This document shows positions 16,459 through 24,833 of a stretch of DNA of 35,367 nt, in pieces. Each line of letters opens with the position of its first letter. Positions within the stretch are counted from its first letter, which is position 1. The notes under the pieces are model-generated. The model did no database searches, was not told where the DNA came from, and saw only the letters and a list, made by a program, of their open reading frames with translations. Made by a program: the position numbers and the translations under genes. This DNA is from Treponema sp. (lineage in GTDB: Bacteria; Spirochaetota; Spirochaetia; Treponematales; Breznakiellaceae), in NCBI GenBank assembly GCA_031278815.1, contig JAITJS010000070.1:1-35367 (forward strand), in the 5' to 3' direction.

Positions 16459-16514
16459 GTTGCCTCTTGGCAAAGGTAACCCAATCAAGGCGGATGGTAG
16501 GGGCCGTGCAAGCG

Positions 16515-17756
16515 CTAAGGGCGTGGTTCCGTCTTGATGGTAGCCGCATAAATGGAATTCAGGATCCCTAATAACGCGGAAATCGAAAAAAGCACTTCAA
16601 TGCCGGTAACCTTCCAAATCCACCCGCCCATGAGGGCGATGAAGATGCTGATCAGGTGGTTTACCGAAATGCCTGTCGAGAGGGTGGCGGTGATTTCTTC
16701 CTGGGATGAGGCAATGGTCTGTACATAGACGTTACTGGCCATGCTCGCTAAGGAAATAATGGAATCAAGCACGTAGTTTACGCACACTACGATGAAAGCC
16801 ACCTGCGGGGAGAAGATTCGATGGGCAAATCCGTAGAAGAAACAGACCAGGATTAAGATCAGGGTGTCGGTAACCATGATGACCTTGTAGCCCACCCTAT
16901 CGATGAGCCTGCCCATGAGGGGACTGCAGAGAATCCCAAATCCCGCGCAGACCCCCAGGAGCAAAGCGATAAGGGAAGTATCCGCGCCGTATTGGAGGAT
17001 AAGCACATAGGGGGCGAAGGTGAGGAAGATCTGTTTCCGGGAACCGTAGAAGATCTCCAGCATGTAGTATTTGAAAAATTTCTTGGCAACATAAAAACGC
17101 CGCCGGCGTACCGTAATGGCGGATTCTTGCAATGTCAAGACGATGAGCACCGCTCCTATCATCAGGGCCACGGCCAGGGCAAATACCCCCTGAAACTGCA
17201 CCGGATCCTTCCGTTCAAACCCCAGCCGGGAGCACACAAAAAACAGAGCGGTAACCATCACAAACCCGGCGATATTGCCTGCGTTACTGATGGCGCTGGT
17301 GATCCCCAGGGCGGCTCCACCGGCACTAGGCTTGGCCAGGTCCAGGGAGATGGTAGTTTTTACCGGCATGATGATATGTTCCCCCGCACTAAAGAACACC
17401 ATGAACAGGACCGGGATGATTTTTCCCAGGTTACCGCTGCTCGTCAAGAGCAGCCCGATGAGGCCCGCGGTCATGATGGCAATACCGATTTTGAAGATCC
17501 GGCTTTCGGTAAACCGGTGCATCCCTGCGAGGATCAGGACCACCAGAAGCCCGGGGGTCTCTCGGAAAAACTCCACGATCCCCCGTTCAAAGGCGCTGAT
17601 ATGCAAGATTTCCGCCAGGTAATTATCTTGAATTCCCCGATACAAGCCATAACTGATGCCTGAAAGGACCAGCACACTCAGGAAGCGCCCTATTTTGGCA
17701 TCCGGACGGTAGATGCCGCTCTTGAGGGCGGCAAAACCGGAGTGTCTAGAAACCAA
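16515..17756 (-). CDS. Major facilitator superfamily transporter
   Basis: This ~413-residue protein has about 12 hydrophobic segments with a central basic loop (about residue 218: VRRRRFYVAKKFFKYY), the two-bundle layout of MFS permeases. The motif GRLIDRVGYKVIMV matches the MFS A-like loop motif in the second half. The start is TTG, overlapping the beta-barrel gene by 11 bp, so translation is probably coupled; the next in-frame stop upstream excludes a longer protein. Substrate is unknown. Its place between an outer-membrane barrel and an ExbB-like protein suggests a role in envelope transport, by inference only. Confidence 0.85.
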   Translation of the reverse strand: MVSRHSGFAALKSGIYRPDAKIGRFLSVLVLSGISYGLYRGIQDNYLAEILHISAFERGIVEFFRETPGLLVVLILAGMHRFTESRIFKIGIAIMTAGLIGLLLTSSGNLGKIIPVLFMVFFSAGEHIIMPVKTTISLDLAKPSAGGAALGITSAISNAGNIAGFVMVTALFFVCSRLGFERKDPVQFQGVFALAVALMIGAVLIVLTLQESAITVRRRRFYVAKKFFKYYMLEIFYGSRKQIFLTFAPYVLILQYGADTSLIALLLGVCAGFGILCSPLMGRLIDRVGYKVIMVTDTLILILVCFFYGFAHRIFSPQVAFIVVCVNYVLDSIISLASMASNVYVQTIASSQEEITATLSTGISVNHLISIFIALMGGWIWKVTGIEVLFSISALLGILNSIYAATIKTEPRP

Positions 17757-18927
17757 GCCGTAGGCCTACTTTTACACTCGCACCCTGCAGATTAAAGCTC
17801 TTCTCAAAATCCTGGGATCTGAGTCCTGCTTCAAGGTCCACTTCGAAGATCCGGAGGTTCAAGGCAAAACCCAGCCTATGCCGCCACACGGACTCTTCGT
17901 AACCGGTCCCCACATGGAAGAAGAGGAGCCGCAAGACACTCAAGCGCACCTCAAGACCTGCGTTAAAGTAAGGGGGTATGTCGGCGCCGAAGACATGGGT
18001 AAAGCCGATATTCGGCCTGAGGCTGAAGAAGTCCACCAAAAGAGGCCGCCACAGGGCATAGACGTCAAAGCGCAAAGGCCGGAATACCCGATAGGAACCG
18101 GTGGTGTATTCCCGCTTGAGCTCAAAGTCAGGGATATCCAGTCCTTCCCCCTCGAGGATCTTATCCCCATTGATCTCATACGTATCAGTAGAGATCTGCA
18201 GTTTATGCTTGAGTTCCGCGCCGCCCAGGGGGATGTGGCTGAGGGTTCCCCCTAAGTCCAGGAAGGGCAAAAGGGCATACTCCCCTTGGAGGGAGAGATC
18301 AAACCCTGACCCTTGCATGGCGACCGAAGGGTCAGGGTTTTCCAGTGAGAAGGGGCTGTATATCTGGATGTCGGCCTTTGCATGGGCGCTCAGGTTATCA
18401 TCGGTATATAAGCCGTAGTTTATGCCGGATCGGGGAATATAGATGAGGGGGACGAAGAGGGCTGGTATAACGCCCACCCGGATCTTACCGAAGGTAGCGT
18501 GGACATCTAAGGCAGTATTGGTGTAGATGCCTCCGAAGATGGTAAAGTCCCCCTCAAAGTTATGCTGATGTATGTTGCCCTCGGTGAGCAAGGTAAAGAA
18601 GGACTTGGGGATATTGCCGTTTATGGAGCCTTCAACCCCGGTGGATATGCCGAATCCCCATAGTTCCCCGATATTGAAATTAAAGAAGACCGCGCTTTCA
18701 ATATCGGCATTGAGGTCTATCCCGTGGTCCTTGATGCTGCGGCTCAAGGCGTCCATATCCAGGTAGACCTGTTTCTTCATAATATCCCGGACGCCGGTCA
18801 AGTTGTTGGCCAGCCCTCCTCCCAGATCCACCCCGAATTCCACGAACCTGCGGGGTTTTTCCGCTGCATAGAGCTGGAGGGATAGGATACTACTTAAGAC
18901 CAGGCACAAAGGTATGTATTTCTTCAT
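17746..18927 (-). CDS. Predicted outer-membrane beta-barrel protein
   Basis: The 393-residue product has a signal peptide (MKKYIPLCLVLSSILSLQLYAAE, cleavage after LYA likely) and a body of alternating amphipathic strands such as LRFDVYALWRPLLVDFF and FNAGLEVRLSVLRLLFFHVGTGYE, ending in VGLRLGF. The terminal Phe and strand fit an outer-membrane assembly signal. AAGGAGG precedes the ATG, 10 bp after the lipoprotein gene. I do not recognise a named family. It likely forms a pore or surface barrel working with the lipoprotein gene immediately upstream. Confidence 0.75.
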   Translation of the reverse strand: MKKYIPLCLVLSSILSLQLYAAEKPRRFVEFGVDLGGGLANNLTGVRDIMKKQVYLDMDALSRSIKDHGIDLNADIESAVFFNFNIGELWGFGISTGVEGSINGNIPKSFFTLLTEGNIHQHNFEGDFTIFGGIYTNTALDVHATFGKIRVGVIPALFVPLIYIPRSGINYGLYTDDNLSAHAKADIQIYSPFSLENPDPSVAMQGSGFDLSLQGEYALLPFLDLGGTLSHIPLGGAELKHKLQISTDTYEINGDKILEGEGLDIPDFELKREYTTGSYRVFRPLRFDVYALWRPLLVDFFSLRPNIGFTHVFGADIPPYFNAGLEVRLSVLRLLFFHVGTGYEESVWRHRLGFALNLRIFEVDLEAGLRSQDFEKSFNLQGASVKVGLRLGF

Positions 18928-18937
18928 GGGATCCTCC

Positions 18938-20590
18938 TTAAAAGGTAATGGTTTGATCGATAGCTGCCTGGGCTTCCACCGCTAGGGAGAAGTCAAGTTT
19001 CTGGTCTCCTGCAAGAGGTTTAATCTTGAGGGTTTCGTCCTTCTTCACGAGGACTTTGAATACGGGGTTAAAGGGATAGCTCGCATCCAAGTTAAGGGAC
19101 GCTGGTGCAGAAGCACCGGCTCCTTCTTTGAGATCCAAAAGCTGATCCAGTGTATCGTTCCTCACCAACAAGTGCAGGCCCTCAATGATGGTATTTTTGT
19201 ACTTATAAAATGTAAGGTCAACCCTTTCTAGACCCGTAAGTACATCATCTTCATCCTCGCCGGTTCTGCCGAACAAATCCTGTATGTCGTCCGACTCACT
19301 GAGCTCCTTCAATGGGTCGAGCTTCAATTCGTTATACGACGTATTATTAACGGTTATCTCATGGCCCGTAACCTGGAATTCCAGGGGGATTTTGATAAGC
19401 AGCTCCGCGGTAATAGTTTGATTGTCTGACTGAGGCGTTATCTCAGCCGACTGTACCGTAATAGTATACGCTAAGGCACTGCTACTGGTGGTAAACAAAT
19501 CGCACAGTTCAATTGCTTCACTGATACTGGACGAGGGAATTGCTCCAGTAGCTGTACTGGTCTGATCATCAAAGAAGTCTTCGGAGAGAGACTTTGAGTC
19601 TATTGGTTGATCCGTTACTAGGTTACGAGACTCGATACTAAGAGCCATCTTTCCATCGGTATTACTGGGTAAGCCATTAATAAATACATAGGCCGGTACT
19701 GTTTTGAGGCGGGCATTTCCCAGATAGTCGGTTAAGTCCCCAAAATTAATGGTATACGTTCCGGTAAATTTCCCGTCTGTACCCGGATACAGGGTTGCTT
19801 CGGTCCACTCAAAGTTAAGCTCCATTTGATACGTGCCGTCTTGTGGGGGACCTACCAGTTGGGCGTATATCTCTATTTTTGTGCTTGCCTCTTTCTCTTC
19901 ATCAGTTCCCGTTGTTGTAAACAAGGTATAACCGTTACCGGTAAATTTCAGATCCCCATTCGAATCCGGCGTCCCCTGGCTATAATCAGCAATGCCCAAC
20001 TGGGGGATTTTCAGTTTCAGCGTATTTTCAAGACCCGTTCCTCCCTGTATAGTGATTCCCGCGGTCGTATCAAGCTTCACATCCTGCAACCATCGTTCCA
20101 TGGCCCCCAGGCTTATTTCAAACAGCGGTTCCAAAGGCGGGGTAGGAGAAATCCCACTCTTTGTTATATATACCGAGGAAAAGGTTTCAGGACTCCCTGG
20201 TACGACCGGAATAACGAGTTGAGGCACCGTAATATCATCGGCCTCTTGGATATGTGTTCCTAAATTCAGGTTGAGCCTGGCAATCTCATAGCGTACCAGG
20301 TAGGTCTGGACATCAAGCTCTGCCGTACCGTCGCCCTGGTAGTCATACAGAACCACCTTATTACCCGAACCGGTACCACTCTCCTCTGAGGGGGGATTTA
20401 TCATCTCCTGGATCTTCTCCCGGCCGATATAGTCGTTGATCGACTTCCCGCTTGCCCCAAAGGGACTACCCAAGGGGAGATAGACCCCCGGCTTGCCTGT
20501 AACCCTCAAGGACTCAGGTATTTCAAAACCGCAGGAAACGATGAAAAACATTGGCAGCACCCACCGCCAGTCCCATATCTTTTTTCTCAT
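18938..20590 (-). CDS. Large predicted lipoprotein of unknown function
   Basis: The 550-residue protein starts with a basic/aromatic n-region, a hydrophobic core (VLPMFFIV) and a relaxed spirochaetal lipobox IVSC, giving a lipidated Cys20. The rest is hydrophilic, rich in Thr, Ser and beta-prone segments, with no membrane span, so it is probably displayed on a periplasmic or surface face. I recognise no domain. AAGGAGT lies eight bases before the ATG and a strong promoter is at 20652-20680. It heads an operon with a beta-barrel, an MFS permease and an ExbB-like channel. Confidence 0.75.
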   Translation of the reverse strand: MRKKIWDWRWVLPMFFIVSCGFEIPESLRVTGKPGVYLPLGSPFGASGKSINDYIGREKIQEMINPPSEESGTGSGNKVVLYDYQGDGTAELDVQTYLVRYEIARLNLNLGTHIQEADDITVPQLVIPVVPGSPETFSSVYITKSGISPTPPLEPLFEISLGAMERWLQDVKLDTTAGITIQGGTGLENTLKLKIPQLGIADYSQGTPDSNGDLKFTGNGYTLFTTTGTDEEKEASTKIEIYAQLVGPPQDGTYQMELNFEWTEATLYPGTDGKFTGTYTINFGDLTDYLGNARLKTVPAYVFINGLPSNTDGKMALSIESRNLVTDQPIDSKSLSEDFFDDQTSTATGAIPSSSISEAIELCDLFTTSSSALAYTITVQSAEITPQSDNQTITAELLIKIPLEFQVTGHEITVNNTSYNELKLDPLKELSESDDIQDLFGRTGEDEDDVLTGLERVDLTFYKYKNTIIEGLHLLVRNDTLDQLLDLKEGAGASAPASLNLDASYPFNPVFKVLVKKDETLKIKPLAGDQKLDFSLAVEAQAAIDQTITF

Positions 20591-20651
20591 GGTGTATTAC
20601 TCCTTAAAAATAAACTGAAATGGTGAAAAGACCGCCACCTCTAATCAGAGT

Positions 20652-20680
20652 ATTATATCCCACTTATAGCGCAAATTCAA
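20652..20680 (-). promoter_or_regulatory. Strong promoter of the lipoprotein-barrel-MFS-ExbB operon
   Basis: On the minus strand TTGAAT (20680-20675), a 17-bp spacer and a perfect TATAAT (20657-20652) precede the lipoprotein start by about 60 bp. A small CTCT/AGAG hairpin lies at the expected start of the transcript (about 20641-20652). Confidence 0.8.
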
Positions 20681-20743
20681 TAATCCCGCTTATACTTTTT
20701 AGTTAAAGAACTACTATTAATTGAACGGAGAGGAGGATACAGT

Positions 20744-21613
20744 ATGAAACGGCACATTATATACGGTATAGTATGCGGTGTAGTGGCGGTACAGGGCATG
20801 GCAGGGGATGATACCATCTTTACCTGCCAGGTCGGAGACTGGGAGGTCCACCTATTGGTGGAATATGCGGGTCAAGGAAGCAGGTCCATTCTTTTAGGGG
20901 CCTCTGAAGAGGTTCTCCACCGGTATATACCCGGCGGAACCTATCAGGCAGAGACCCATACCTTGCTCATCCGCAGTCCTGACAGGATAATCCTGGTAGA
21001 TACCGGATTCGGCGGCAAGGTCTTCGAGCACCTCAAAACCCTGGGGATTGATCCTAGCCAGGTGGATGCAGTGCTCCTCACCCACATGCACCCGGACCAT
21101 ATCGGGGGTCTCCAAAGAGAGGGGAAAGCCTTGTTTCCCCGGGCTGCCGTATACCTGGCCCAGCAGAAAAAAGCCTATTGGACCGAAACCGCGGCTCATC
21201 ATGGGGCGGTAGCGGCTCTTGCCCCCTATGGTTCCCGGGTCCGTACCTTTTTGCCCAACCCTATTGAGGCTGCGGAGGAACTGCTTCCGGGGGTACGGGT
21301 CATTGCTGCCTTTGGACATACCCCGGGTCATACCCTTTACCAGGTAGCATCCCAGGGGCAGAAGCTGCTGATTTGGGGGGATCTGATGCATGTCCAGGAC
21401 ATCCAGTTTCCCCTGCCCGCTATTTCGGTAAGCTATGATACGGATCCCCAGGCTGCCGGGGCTGTACGCAAACAGGTTCTCGCCTACGCCGCTGAAAACC
21501 ACATCCCTGTTGCAGGGATGCACCTCCGCTATCCCGCTATAGGGAGGGTTAGCCCTGACGGGGCAGGCTACCAGTTCAGCCCCCTAACGGAAACCGCCAA
21601 GAAGGGCCTATAA
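20744..21613 (+). CDS. Secreted metallo-beta-lactamase-fold hydrolase
   Basis: This 289-residue protein carries an N-terminal signal sequence (about residues 1-20) and the metallo-beta-lactamase zinc motif HMHPDH (H114, H116, D118, H119), GHTPGHT (H192, H196), the bridging Asp in WGDLMH (D213) and a late His (H260). The layout resembles AHL-lactonase and other lactone/ester hydrolases, not classical beta-lactamases. It probably acts in the periplasm on an unknown small molecule. GGAGAGGAGG precedes the ATG. It is transcribed divergently from the lipoprotein operon and ends with a hairpin shared with gcvPB. Confidence 0.85.
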   Translation: MKRHIIYGIVCGVVAVQGMAGDDTIFTCQVGDWEVHLLVEYAGQGSRSILLGASEEVLHRYIPGGTYQAETHTLLIRSPDRIILVDTGFGGKVFEHLKTLGIDPSQVDAVLLTHMHPDHIGGLQREGKALFPRAAVYLAQQKKAYWTETAAHHGAVAALAPYGSRVRTFLPNPIEAAEELLPGVRVIAAFGHTPGHTLYQVASQGQKLLIWGDLMHVQDIQFPLPAISVSYDTDPQAAGAVRKQVLAYAAENHIPVAGMHLRYPAIGRVSPDGAGYQFSPLTETAKKGL

Positions 21614-21622
21614 AACTTCTGG

Positions 21623-21648
21623 GGAGTAGGGACGCGGTTCCCCACTCC
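21623..21648. terminator. Hairpin between convergent genes
   Basis: GGAGT-A-GGGA (21623-21632) pairs with TCCC-C-ACTCC (21639-21648), nine pairs with one A/C mismatch, in the 40-bp gap between the hydrolase stop and the gcvPB stop. There is no clear T-run, so its use as a terminator is uncertain. Confidence 0.45.
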
Positions 21649-21653
21649 TCCAC

Positions 21654-23117
21654 TTAGCAGCCCCTCACCCGCAGTACCGGTTTCCGCGCGGCCGCAACCT
21701 CGTCAAGGCGTCCCACCGGGGTAGTATGGGGTGCGGTTTTGAGCAATTCCGGTTGGGTCTTCGCCTCTTGTGCAATGGTAATGAGCGCCGCGGCAAAGGC
21801 GTCCAGAGTTTCCTTGGATTCCGTCTCTGTAGGCTCCACCATGAGGGCTTCCTTCACAATGAGGGGAAAATAGATCGTAGGAGGATGAAACCCATAATCA
21901 ATAAGCCGCTTGGCAATGTCCAGGGTGGTGATGCCGTTCCCGAGATGGGGAGATGCCACAAATTCGTGCATACAGGGCCGGTCCGCTCCAAACGGCGTGG
22001 GGTAGGTCTCTTTGAGGAGGCTCCTCAGATAATTAGCGTTGAGTACCGCATATTCTGCAACCCGCCGGATTCCTTCTTTCCCCAGGAGCCTGATATAGGT
22101 ATAGGCCCGAACCAGCACACTGAAATTCCCATAAAACCCCTTCATCCGGCCTATGGAACGGGGAGGGGTGATGAAGGTATAGGTATCGCCCTGCCGGGTA
22201 ATAGTGGGGCCCGGTAGGTACTCCACCAGGCGGGGACCTGCTCCCACGGCCCCTGCACCAGGACCGCCGCCGCCGTGGGGGGTGGAGAAGCTCTTGTGCA
22301 GATTAAGGTGCATCACATCGAAGTCCAGATCCGCAGGTTTGATGATCCCCATGAGCGCATTGAAATTAGCCCCGTCTCCATAGACCAAGCCCCCGGCATC
22401 ATGGATAATCCGAAGTATCTCCTGAATCGCAGGCTCAAAAAGCCCCAGGGTTCCGGGGTTGGTGATCATAAGCCCTGCCAGGGTCTCGGCGTTTTTCCCT
22501 GCACAGGCGGCTTTAAGGGCCTCCAGATACACTGCCCCTTGCGGGTCTGAGGGTATGGTTTCCACCGTGAACCCTGCCATAGTACAGGTAGCGGGGTTGG
22601 TTCCGTGGGCAGAATCAGGCACCAAGATCCGTTTCCGTTGAATAGCGCCCCTATCCCGGTGGTAGGCCCGGATCATGAGCACCCCTGCCAGTTCCCCTTG
22701 GGCGCCTGCAGCTGGCTGGAGTGAAAAGCCGGTAAAACCGGTCAGGTTCTTAAGCGCCTCCTGGACTTGGTACATGAGCTTTAGAGCGCCCTGGGCTTGA
22801 GAGAGCGGCAGCAAGGGATGGGCACGGGTAAAGCCCCGAAGCTGGGCCGCCTCTTCGTTCACCTTGGGGTTGTACTTCATGGTACAGGAACCCAAGGGAT
22901 AGCATTGGCCGTCTATGGAGTAATTTTTCTGGGAAAGCTGGGTAAAATGGCGCACCACCGATACTTCGTCCAGTTCAGGAAGGGACAATTCCTCCCGGAG
23001 CAGGGAGTGGGGAAGCGGGGTTTCAGGGATATCCAGCTTGGGCAGGGCCAGGGCGCTCCTGCCGGGCACGCTCAAGGCAAAGAGCGTGGGGGTTTCTTGC
23101 GAAAAGAGGGGTTTCAT
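21654..23117 (-). CDS. gcvPB: Glycine decarboxylase (P protein) subunit 2
   Basis: GcvPB is the PLP-binding half of the split P protein, which decarboxylates glycine and passes the aminomethyl group to lipoyl-GcvH. The 487-residue length is normal. The PLP lysine is K275 in LNLHKSFSTPHGGGGPG; YPLGSCTMKYNPK and SAHGTNPATC are further family signatures. The ATG overlaps the gcvPA stop (ATGA) and AAGGAGC sits just upstream inside gcvPA, so the two subunits are likely made in equal amounts. It is the last gene of the gcv operon. Confidence 0.95.
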   Translation of the reverse strand: MKPLFSQETPTLFALSVPGRSALALPKLDIPETPLPHSLLREELSLPELDEVSVVRHFTQLSQKNYSIDGQCYPLGSCTMKYNPKVNEEAAQLRGFTRAHPLLPLSQAQGALKLMYQVQEALKNLTGFTGFSLQPAAGAQGELAGVLMIRAYHRDRGAIQRKRILVPDSAHGTNPATCTMAGFTVETIPSDPQGAVYLEALKAACAGKNAETLAGLMITNPGTLGLFEPAIQEILRIIHDAGGLVYGDGANFNALMGIIKPADLDFDVMHLNLHKSFSTPHGGGGPGAGAVGAGPRLVEYLPGPTITRQGDTYTFITPPRSIGRMKGFYGNFSVLVRAYTYIRLLGKEGIRRVAEYAVLNANYLRSLLKETYPTPFGADRPCMHEFVASPHLGNGITTLDIAKRLIDYGFHPPTIYFPLIVKEALMVEPTETESKETLDAFAAALITIAQEAKTQPELLKTAPHTTPVGRLDEVAAARKPVLRVRGC

Positions 23118-24442
23118 CGGTATAGCTCCTTAAGACCGCGGACCAAGGCATCGATATCCGCTCGGGTATTTTTTTCCGTGACACATACCAGAAGTTCCTT
23201 GGGCCGCTCTGGATAATAACGAGACAGGGGGAGACCCGGAACAATACGGTTTTGGAAGAGTCTTTCTGCGGCTTCTTCAGCGTTTCCCGGTAAGGTAACG
23301 AGAAATTCTTTAAAAAAGATGCCTTCTGCCACCTGAAACCCTTGGAGCGCGGCGATCTGCGCTGCGGCATAGTGGCTCTTATGCCAACAGAGTTCCCCGA
23401 TGGTCTTGAGCCCCTGTTTCCCGGTCAAGGCCAGGTATATACATGCCCGAAGCATGGCCAGTCCTTGGTTAGAACAGATATTGGAAACCGCCTTTTCCCG
23501 GCGTATATGCTGCTCCCGGGCAGAGAGGGTAAGCACATAGCCCTGCCTTCCCTCATGGTCCCTGGCTTCACCCACAATACGGCCCGGAATACGGCGCATA
23601 AGCTCACGAGAAGCGGCCATGATCCCCAGAAAAGGCCCTCCGTAGTTGAGTTCATTACCTAGGCTCTGTCCTTCGGCAGTAACCAAATCCGCACCGAAGC
23701 TGCCGGGACTCTTGAACAACCCCAACATGATGGGATCTCCCTGAACGATGAAGAGCGCGCCCTGGGTATGGATCGCTTGCGCTGCCCCCTCCAGATCGGG
23801 GATGTAGCCGAAGAAATCAGGATAACAAGAAACCAGGCACGCAAGGTCATGGGAAGCACTGGCAGATGCTGCCGCTGCTGGGGAACCGGTATAGGTTTCA
23901 ATCGCCGGCTCAAAAGCCCCCAGATAGGTATCCAGGACCGCCCGGTATTCAGGGTGGAGCCCTGCGGGCAAAAGGACCCGGTTCCTGGCTTCGTTGTGTT
24001 TAAGCGCCATAAGCACCCCTTCAGCGAGGGCAGTGGCGCCGTCATAATGGCCAGCATTCACCACCTCCATACCGGTAAGCTCTGCAATCATACTCTGGTA
24101 CTCAAAGATGCTTTGCAAGGTCCCTTGGCTTACTTCGCTCTGGTAGGGGGTGTAGGCAGTGGTAAATTCACCCCGGGACGCAAGGGCCCCCACTGCGGCG
24201 GGTATAAAGTGATCATAGGCGCCGGCGCCGAGGAACCAGCGGTATGTATCGGCAGGGGTGTTCTGCTCGGCCAGCGCGGAAAGCTCCCGGATCACTTCCA
24301 GTTCACTTACGCCCTCGTCCAGGGAGAGTTCTGGGAAACGCAACCCTTCGGGCAGTTCCCGGAACAAGTCTTCTATGGCGGTAATCCCCAGGACGCGGAA
24401 CATGGCTTCCTGCTGCGCAGGGGTAACGGGGATAAAAGGCAT
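23114..24442 (-). CDS. gcvPA: Glycine decarboxylase (P protein) subunit 1
   Basis: GcvPA is the other half of the split P protein. The 442 residues include the typical opening MPFIPVTPAQQEAMFRVLGI, AGAYDHFIPAAVGAL, FTTAYTPYQSEVSQGTLQSIFEYQ and TLSAREQHIRREKAVSNICSNQ. It lacks the PLP lysine by nature, which lies in GcvPB. The start follows the gcvH stop by one base, with GGAAGAG as ribosome site. Operon position and overlap with gcvPB support joint expression. Confidence 0.95.
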   Translation of the reverse strand: MPFIPVTPAQQEAMFRVLGITAIEDLFRELPEGLRFPELSLDEGVSELEVIRELSALAEQNTPADTYRWFLGAGAYDHFIPAAVGALASRGEFTTAYTPYQSEVSQGTLQSIFEYQSMIAELTGMEVVNAGHYDGATALAEGVLMALKHNEARNRVLLPAGLHPEYRAVLDTYLGAFEPAIETYTGSPAAAASASASHDLACLVSCYPDFFGYIPDLEGAAQAIHTQGALFIVQGDPIMLGLFKSPGSFGADLVTAEGQSLGNELNYGGPFLGIMAASRELMRRIPGRIVGEARDHEGRQGYVLTLSAREQHIRREKAVSNICSNQGLAMLRACIYLALTGKQGLKTIGELCWHKSHYAAAQIAALQGFQVAEGIFFKEFLVTLPGNAEEAAERLFQNRIVPGLPLSRYYPERPKELLVCVTEKNTRADIDALVRGLKELYR

Positions 24443-24443
24443 A

Positions 24444-24833
24444 TTACTCTTCCGTTCCCACCTGGGCTTCGTATGCTTCGGGGCTTAACAGTTCGTCCCA
24501 TGCACCGGGATTATCCGCCTTAAAGCGCACGAGCCAGCCCTCGCCGTAACAGTCTTGGTTGATCTGTTCTGGATGATCCGAAAGCGCTTCGTTGATCTCG
24601 ACAATGATACCTTCTAAGGGAAGGTAGACATCACTGGCAGCTTTGACGGATTCGATGACCCCAAAACTAGCCTTGGCGCTGAAGTGCGCCCCTATGGAGG
24701 GAAGGTCCACAAATACAATATCCCCCAGGCTATGCTGGGCATGATCCGAAATCCCTAGGATGAAAACATCCTCTTCTTCTGGGCGAACCCATTCATGGGA
24801 TGGTGCATACCGGGCATGAGTATCCAGTTTCAT
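24444..24833 (-). CDS. gcvH: Glycine cleavage system H protein
   Basis: GcvH is the lipoyl carrier that shuttles the aminomethyl group between the P, T and L proteins. The lipoylation motif ESVKAASD is present, with the modified Lys at residue 64 from this start. The frame can be extended two codons to a GTG at 24839, but AAAGGAG is seven bases before the ATG at 24833 and only one base before the GTG, so the ATG is the likely start (129 residues). The ATG overlaps the gcvT stop (ATGA). No lipoyl synthase, ligase or gcvL is in the window. Confidence 0.95.
   Translation of the reverse strand: MKLDTHARYAPSHEWVRPEEEDVFILGISDHAQHSLGDIVFVDLPSIGAHFSAKASFGVIESVKAASDVYLPLEGIIVEINEALSDHPEQINQDCYGEGWLVRFKADNPGAWDELLSPEAYEAQVGTEE

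Noticed and set aside
16992-17663. Plus-strand frame of 223 codons opposite the MFS gene
   Set aside because: Its composition is that of a reverse-translated membrane protein; no ribosome site or family match.
23768-24523. Plus-strand frame of 251 codons opposite gcvPA
   Set aside because: It is antisense to a firmly identified enzyme gene and has no family features.
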